Assembly (NCBI GenBank): GCA_947085305.1
Contig: CAMTVV010000050.1
Span: forward strand, 1-5,285
Reading direction: 5' to 3'
Origin: JAMCQB01 sp947085305
Lineage (GTDB): Bacteria > Nitrospirota > Thermodesulfovibrionia > Thermodesulfovibrionales > UBA9159
Length of the DNA stretch: 5,285 nt
This document shows positions 1-5,285 of the stretch, piece after piece. Within the stretch, counting starts at the first letter, position 1, and each line of letters starts with the position of its first letter. Below the pieces are notes generated by a model. The model was given only the letters and a program-made list of their open reading frames with translations. It was not told the DNA's origin and ran no database searches. The position numbers and the translations under genes were made by a program.

Positions 1-45
1 AGAGATTTAATAAAGCAACTGGAAGATATGGAAGGTCTTAGTTAA
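1..45 (+). CDS. 3' end of an unidentified upstream gene (partial)
   Basis: The first frame of the window is open from base 1 and ends at a TAA at 43-45, giving the C-terminal residues RDLIKQLEDMEGLS. The charged, amphipathic helix-like composition is what a normal protein C-terminus looks like, but 14 residues are too few to name a family. The other two + frames also stop within the first 40 bases, so the choice of this frame is an inference. The gap to the kinase start is only about 30 bases and shows no convincing promoter or terminator, so this gene may be the operon member before the kinase. Confidence 0.4.
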   Translation, partial: RDLIKQLEDMEGLS

Positions 46-72
46 CTGACGAGCTTTTCTGTATTTTTGTAG

Positions 73-2767
<2,695 letters not shown>

Positions 2768-2769
<2 letters not shown>

Positions 2770-2802
2770 TTCATAGTTCACAGTTCACAGTTCACGGTTC
2801 AC
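2768..2802 (+). repeat. Five tandem AGTTCAC heptamers (left arm of the cassette)
   Basis: The units run 2768-2774 (AGTTCAT), 2775-2781, 2782-2788 and 2789-2795 (all AGTTCAC), and 2796-2802 (GGTTCAC). The first unit contains the last two bases of the kinase TAG stop. The array fills nearly all of the 43-base gap to the next gene. It is the inverted complement of the array at 3158-3185. Confidence 0.9.
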
Positions 2803-2808
2803 AGGAGG
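2803..2808 (+). promoter_or_regulatory. Shine-Dalgarno AGGAGG of the four-helix-bundle gene
   Basis: A full consensus AGGAGG starts immediately after the last heptamer and ends four bases before the ATG at 2813. It supports that start and predicts strong translation of the small gene, independent of the kinase. It is the strongest ribosome binding site in the window. Confidence 0.8.
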
Positions 2809-2812
2809 CAAG

Positions 2813-3169
2813 ATGGGATTTAGTTTTGAAAAACTGGAAGTGTATAAAGAAGCCTTAAATTTTGCAAATGAAATTTATGAGGTTACTAAACGATCCCCGA
2901 AAGAAGAAATCTTCGGAATAACAAATCAAATAAGACGGGCTGCTATGTCTATAGCCCTGAATATTGCTGAGGGCAGTGGGCGAACAAAGAAAGAGTTTAG
3001 GCATTTTCTTGATATGGCAAGAACTTCCGGCTATGAGTGCATTCCTTTACTTGAAATATCAAAAAAGCAAAATTATATAAAGTCTGAAGAATTCAATGCG
3101 TTGTATGAAAGATGTGATGCGATTGTTAAAAAGATAAATGCTCTTAAAAATTCTATCCGTGAACAGTGA
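2813..3169 (+). CDS. Four-helix-bundle protein, S23 / 23S rRNA intervening-sequence protein family
   Basis: Small 118-aa cytoplasmic helical protein. The N-terminal FEKLEVYKEALNFANEIY helix, the central RRAAMSIALNIAEGSGR motif and the following FRHFLDMARTSGYE motif are the signature of the four-helix-bundle family first named for ORFs in 23S rRNA intervening sequences. The family is related to the Avd accessory proteins of diversity-generating retroelements. Length and ends are normal for the family. No molecular function can be assigned: many members are scattered orphan genes, and nucleic acid binding through basic surfaces is only suspected. The gene sits between a kinase and its likely receiver partner. 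It is enclosed by oppositely oriented heptamer arrays, and its last codons (Arg-Glu-Gln-stop) are themselves repeat sequence. It looks AT-richer than the cyclase gene downstream. I infer an inserted cassette rather than a signalling component. Confidence 0.9.
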   Translation: MGFSFEKLEVYKEALNFANEIYEVTKRSPKEEIFGITNQIRRAAMSIALNIAEGSGRTKKEFRHFLDMARTSGYECIPLLEISKKQNYIKSEEFNALYERCDAIVKKINALKNSIREQ

Positions 3170-3185
3170 ACGGTGAACTGTGAAC
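3158..3185 (+). repeat. Four tandem NGTGAAC heptamers (right arm of the cassette)
   Basis: The units are CGTGAAC (3158-3164), AGTGAAC (3165-3171), GGTGAAC (3172-3178) and TGTGAAC (3179-3185). They are the reverse complement of the left-arm type, varying only at the first base. The array contains the TGA stop of the four-helix-bundle gene (3167-3169) and the GTG start of the receiver gene (3180-3182). GGTGA at 3172-3176 could act as that gene's Shine-Dalgarno. Confidence 0.9.
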
Positions 3186-3548
3186 AAAATACTTATTGTT
3201 GACGATAATGAAATGAACAGGAAGCTTTTCAGGTCGCTGCTTCAGAAAAACGGCTTCGAGACCATAGAGGCTGAGGATGGGGCAGCGGGCAGTAAAATGG
3301 CAAAGGAACATCTTCCATCGCTTATATTGATGGATATACAGATGCCTGTTATAGACGGGCTTACTGCGCTGAAGGCTATCAGGGCGGCGCCTGAAACTGC
3401 GTCTATCCCTATCATAGCCCTTACTTCCTACGCCATGAAAGGAGATAAGGAAAAGTTCCTTGCTGAAGGATTTGACGGATATATCTCAAAGCCGATAGAT
3501 AAAAGCGCTTTTATTACCGCGATATTGAAGGTGCTGCGGCCTGACTGA
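3180..3548 (+). CDS. DivK-like single-domain response regulator
   Basis: Stand-alone receiver of 122 aa with no output domain. The acidic pair is D8/D9, the phosphoacceptor is D52 (LILMDIQMP), the switch Thr is T82 and the conserved Lys is K104 (YISKPID), so the domain should be phosphorylatable. The DNEMNRKLF, SYAMKGD and GYISKPI stretches resemble Caulobacter DivK more than CheY, and a pleD-like gene follows as in the divK-pleD pair. The GTG at 3180 is the only plausible start: an in-frame TGA lies at 3174-3176, and later ATGs would remove the first strand and the acidic pocket. The start lies inside a GTGAAC repeat, 10 bases after the previous stop. It probably relays phosphate from the upstream kinase or acts as an allosteric partner of kinase or cyclase. 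Two in-frame stops (TGA, then TAA at 3549) end it. Confidence 0.93.
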   Translation: MNKILIVDDNEMNRKLFRSLLQKNGFETIEAEDGAAGSKMAKEHLPSLILMDIQMPVIDGLTALKAIRAAPETASIPIIALTSYAMKGDKEKFLAEGFDGYISKPIDKSAFITAILKVLRPD

Positions 3549-3562
3549 TAATGCATATTTTT

Positions 3563-3569
3563 AAAGGAG
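3563..3569 (+). promoter_or_regulatory. Shine-Dalgarno that points to a CTG start for the cyclase gene
   Basis: AAAGGAG at 3563-3569 is the best ribosome binding site before the cyclase. It lies 24 bases from the GTG at 3594, too far, but 9 bases from an in-frame CTG at 3579. Starting there adds five residues and gives an N-terminus of (M)PEGKVLVVDD, a normal start for a receiver. A weaker AAGGA at 3586-3590 could serve GTG 3594 at tight spacing. Confidence 0.5.
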
Positions 3570-3593
3570 AACACTATACTGCCTGAAGGAAAG

Positions 3594-4934
3594 GTGTTGG
3601 TTGTAGATGACCAGCCTGCGAATTTAAAGATCATAGCAAAAAGACTTGCCGTCTCCGGCCATGAGGTGTTGACGGCAACCAATGGCCTGGACGGCATCCG
3701 GCTTGCCAGGGAATCCGTCCCGGATGTCATCCTCCTTGACATCATGATGCCGGAGATGGACGGATATGAGGTCATCAAAAGGCTTAAACAAGAGCCTGAA
3801 ACAAGCGGCATCCCGATTATCCTTCTAACCTCTCTTGACGGCGTCGAGGACAAGGTGAGAGGACTTGATGCGGGAGCCGATGATTTCCTCACAAAGCCGG
3901 TCAATCAGATAGAGCTTGTTGCCCGCATAAGGTCCCTCACAAAACTGAAGAGGCTCCGTGAGGAAATCAAAAAAGCCGGGGCTCTGATCCCTCCGCCGCC
4001 CGAAGATGCGGAGAAGGGTAAGCCGGAAGATAAGAAGAGTATTTTCATTGTGGAAGACGATGAAAAGATGCTGATGCAATATAAACGCATTCTTGACAAT
4101 ACCGGTGAGTACAGGACACTTATAGCGAATAATGCCTCTGGCGCATTAGCTGTATTGCATAAGACCGTTCCTGATCTCATACTTCTGGATATCTTGCTCC
4201 CCGACATAAACGGTATAGAACTGCTGAAGAAGATCAGGGAAGATCATCCAGCCGACGATATCCCTGTAATCATAGTCTCCATACTCTCAGACATCAAGAC
4301 CAAGGTGGAAGGCATAGAAACGGGAGCGGACGATTATCTTATTAAACCTGTTGACAGGCTTGAGATGCTTGCGCGCATACGCGCAAACCTCCGGAAGTCC
4401 GAAGCGCAGAGAAGGCTTAAGTCAACCCTTGAAATTGCGGCGCAGCAGGCAATAACAGATCCCCTCACAGGGCTTTACAACAGACAGTATCTGAAAAATG
4501 CTCTCTTGAGAGAGATAGCGCATGCAAAGAGATATAACAAGCCGTTCTCGATGTTAATGCTCGATATAGACCATTTTAAGGGCGTTAACGATACCTTCGG
4601 GCATCTTGCAGGCGACGGGGTGCTCAGAGAGATTGCCGGTATACTGAAGCATAATGTCAGGGCAAGCGATGTTGCCGCGCGATATGGCGGGGAGGAGTTT
4701 GTTGCTGTCCTGACTGATACGGATACAAATGGCGCAATGGCTGCAGCGGAACATCTGAGGGAAACCGTTGCCCGACACGGATTTTCAGGAGTTGACGGCA
4801 GGCAAATAACCATCAGCATAGGCTGTACGGAATTTCGGCCTGACGATGCTGATATGGATGCGGTCATAAAAAGAGCCGACGAAGCGCTATATTTGGCAAA
4901 ACAGGATGGAAGGAACAGAGTGAAATGTGTTTGA
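3594..4934 (+). CDS. pleD: PleD-like diguanylate cyclase response regulator (REC-REC-GGDEF)
   Basis: Cytoplasmic enzyme that makes cyclic di-GMP from two GTP, 446 aa from the GTG at 3594, close to Caulobacter PleD in length and architecture. REC1 (about 1-118) has D5/D6, phosphoacceptor D49, T79 and K101. A Pro-rich linker (PPPPED, about 133-138) follows. REC2 (about 148-268) has E154/D155/D156, D199, S229 and K251. GGDEF (about 285-446) has metal-site D324, substrate-binding N332/D333, the active-site signature GGEEF (365-369) and a complete inhibitory I-site R356-A-S-D359 five residues upstream. It therefore looks active and product-inhibited. Both receivers keep a phosphoacceptor, unlike the adaptor-type second receiver of PleD. 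GTG 3594 is the first conventional start, but it cuts into the first strand. Ribosome-site spacing favours CTG 3579, so the true N-terminus is uncertain. The gene follows the DivK-like gene closely and is probably cotranscribed. The sequence looks GC-richer than the genes before it. Confidence 0.93.
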   Translation: MLVVDDQPANLKIIAKRLAVSGHEVLTATNGLDGIRLARESVPDVILLDIMMPEMDGYEVIKRLKQEPETSGIPIILLTSLDGVEDKVRGLDAGADDFLTKPVNQIELVARIRSLTKLKRLREEIKKAGALIPPPPEDAEKGKPEDKKSIFIVEDDEKMLMQYKRILDNTGEYRTLIANNASGALAVLHKTVPDLILLDILLPDINGIELLKKIREDHPADDIPVIIVSILSDIKTKVEGIETGADDYLIKPVDRLEMLARIRANLRKSEAQRRLKSTLEIAAQQAITDPLTGLYNRQYLKNALLREIAHAKRYNKPFSMLMLDIDHFKGVNDTFGHLAGDGVLREIAGILKHNVRASDVAARYGGEEFVAVLTDTDTNGAMAAAEHLRETVARHGFSGVDGRQITISIGCTEFRPDDADMDAVIKRADEALYLAKQDGRNRVKCV

Positions 4935-5046
4935 GAATAAATGCGGCTTCACAAATATCAGAAACAGCAGACACTTTAACGCTTATATTGCAAAGCCTAT
5001 TCAAACACAGGAACTCATAAAAACAATTAATCAGTTCCTTAAATAA
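4927..5046 (+). pseudogene. 3' remnant of a receiver-domain gene
   Basis: An open frame ending at TAA 5044-5046 encodes FNAYIAKPIQTQELIKTI followed by NQFLK from about 4975. This is a clear match to the last strand and helix of a receiver, including the conserved Lys of the KP motif. The preceding codons (4927-4974: FENKCGFTNIRNSRH) do not look like receiver sequence, and no phosphoacceptor region is present. The frame overlaps the end of the cyclase gene. I read it as the tail of a third, DivK-like receiver gene whose 5' part was deleted. Translation from GTG 4927 is possible but would give only about 39 residues without a fold. Confidence 0.65.
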
Positions 5047-5052
5047 ATTATA

Positions 5053-5285
5053 TTAATAGCCCGTCTTCAATTGTCCGCATGCTGCCATAATGTCTTGTCC
5101 TTTACTTTTTCTGATAATAGCAGTTATCTCTGCATCAATTAATATTTTTTGAAAGGCTATCACTCTATCTTCTGGAGTTTTTTTGAATTCAGCATTTTTT
5201 AGCTGTTTGAACGGTTCAAACTGGTTAAATCGTTCAAGCTGTTCAAACCGTTTAAAGAAGGACGTTGGTATTGTCTCTTGTATTG
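5053..5285 (-). CDS. rlmN: 23S rRNA (adenine-2503-C2)-methyltransferase RlmN, C-terminal part (partial)
   Basis: Radical-SAM methyltransferase that modifies A2503 of 23S rRNA and also A37 of some tRNAs. Only the last 76 codons are in the window; the gene continues beyond base 5285. The end reads TPEDRVIAFQKILIDAEI, then RKSKGQDIMAACGQL, the hallmark RlmN C-terminus. The Cys of AACGQL (codon at 5077-5079) corresponds to the essential catalytic Cys near the C-terminus of the E. coli enzyme. The segment before TPEDRV, where homologues have a short loop between the IPFN-type strand and the Phe-Lys-x-Pro motif, is lengthened by a run of tripeptides such as RFE, QLE, RFN and QFE from a 9-bp repeat. 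Upstream of it the residues read IQETIPTSFFK. The gene is convergent with the signalling operon and unrelated to it in function. Confidence 0.88.
   Translation of the reverse strand, partial: IQETIPTSFFKRFEQLERFNQFEPFKQLKNAEFKKTPEDRVIAFQKILIDAEITAIIRKSKGQDIMAACGQLKTGY
5205..5258 (-). repeat. Six-unit 9-bp tandem repeat (GTTCAAACY type) inside rlmN
   Basis: On the + strand, six consecutive 9-bp units starting at 5205, 5214, 5223, 5232, 5241 and 5250 follow a GTTCAAACY consensus with substitutions; the third unit is GGTTAAATC. The first two units form an 8-bp inverted repeat, GTTTGAAC-G-GTTCAAAC. The 9-bp period keeps the rlmN frame, so on the - strand each unit adds a tripeptide of the form x-Phe/Leu-Glu/Asn/Lys. 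The GTTCA core is shared with the heptamers of the kinase region. Confidence 0.85.

Noticed and set aside
46..72. Promoter before the kinase (CTGACG and TATTTT)
   Set aside because: The two hexamer-like stretches are only about 11 bases apart, and neither matches well enough to call a sigma-70 promoter.
3428..3904. 158-codon - strand open frame across the receiver-cyclase junction
   Set aside because: It is antisense to two conserved receiver domains, its Ser/Arg-rich composition is typical of a shadow frame, and no ribosome site is evident.
5044..5056. Bidirectional terminator between the cyclase region and rlmN
   Set aside because: The interval is AT-rich, but I see no stable GC stem followed by a T-run on either strand.

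Overview
The window carries a bacterial two-component / cyclic-di-GMP signalling operon on the + strand, followed by the 3' end of a convergent housekeeping gene. Moderate-to-low GC, a periplasmic c-type-heme motif on the sensor, a four-helix-bundle (S23/IVP-family) gene and many GTTCAC heptamer repeats fit an anaerobic or sediment bacterium such as a Nitrospirota or deltaproteobacterial lineage. That assignment is an inference from gene style, not from a marker gene.

Layout: 1-45 is probably the last codons of an upstream gene. 73-2769 is a large membrane histidine kinase: two membrane segments, a PilJ-like periplasmic sensor with CxxCH, HAMP, two GAF domains, HisKA and HATPase. 2813-3169 is a four-helix-bundle protein gene enclosed by oppositely oriented heptamer arrays (2768-2802 and 3158-3185). 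3180-3548 is a DivK-like single-domain receiver. 3594-4934 (perhaps starting at a CTG at 3579) is a PleD-like REC-REC-GGDEF diguanylate cyclase. 4927-5046 holds the tail of a degraded receiver gene. 5053-5285 on the - strand is the 3' end of rlmN.

How it works together: the kinase lacks its own receiver and is followed by a stand-alone receiver and a two-receiver diguanylate cyclase. The simplest model is that a periplasmic redox or ligand signal sets kinase activity, phosphate passes to the DivK-like and/or PleD-like receivers, and c-di-GMP output changes. The divK-pleD gene order resembles that of Caulobacter.

The most unusual aspect is repeat invasion. GTTCAC-type heptamers form a 74-bp hairpin inserted in frame in the kinase ATPase domain, and they flank the four-helix-bundle gene. 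There they supply the kinase stop codon, the small gene's stop codon and the receiver's GTG start codon. A related 9-bp GTTCAAACY array lies in frame in rlmN, and an 11-copy ACT microsatellite lies in the kinase linker. The four-helix-bundle gene with its inverted arrays looks like a small insertion cassette, with the kinase hairpin as a gene-less relative.
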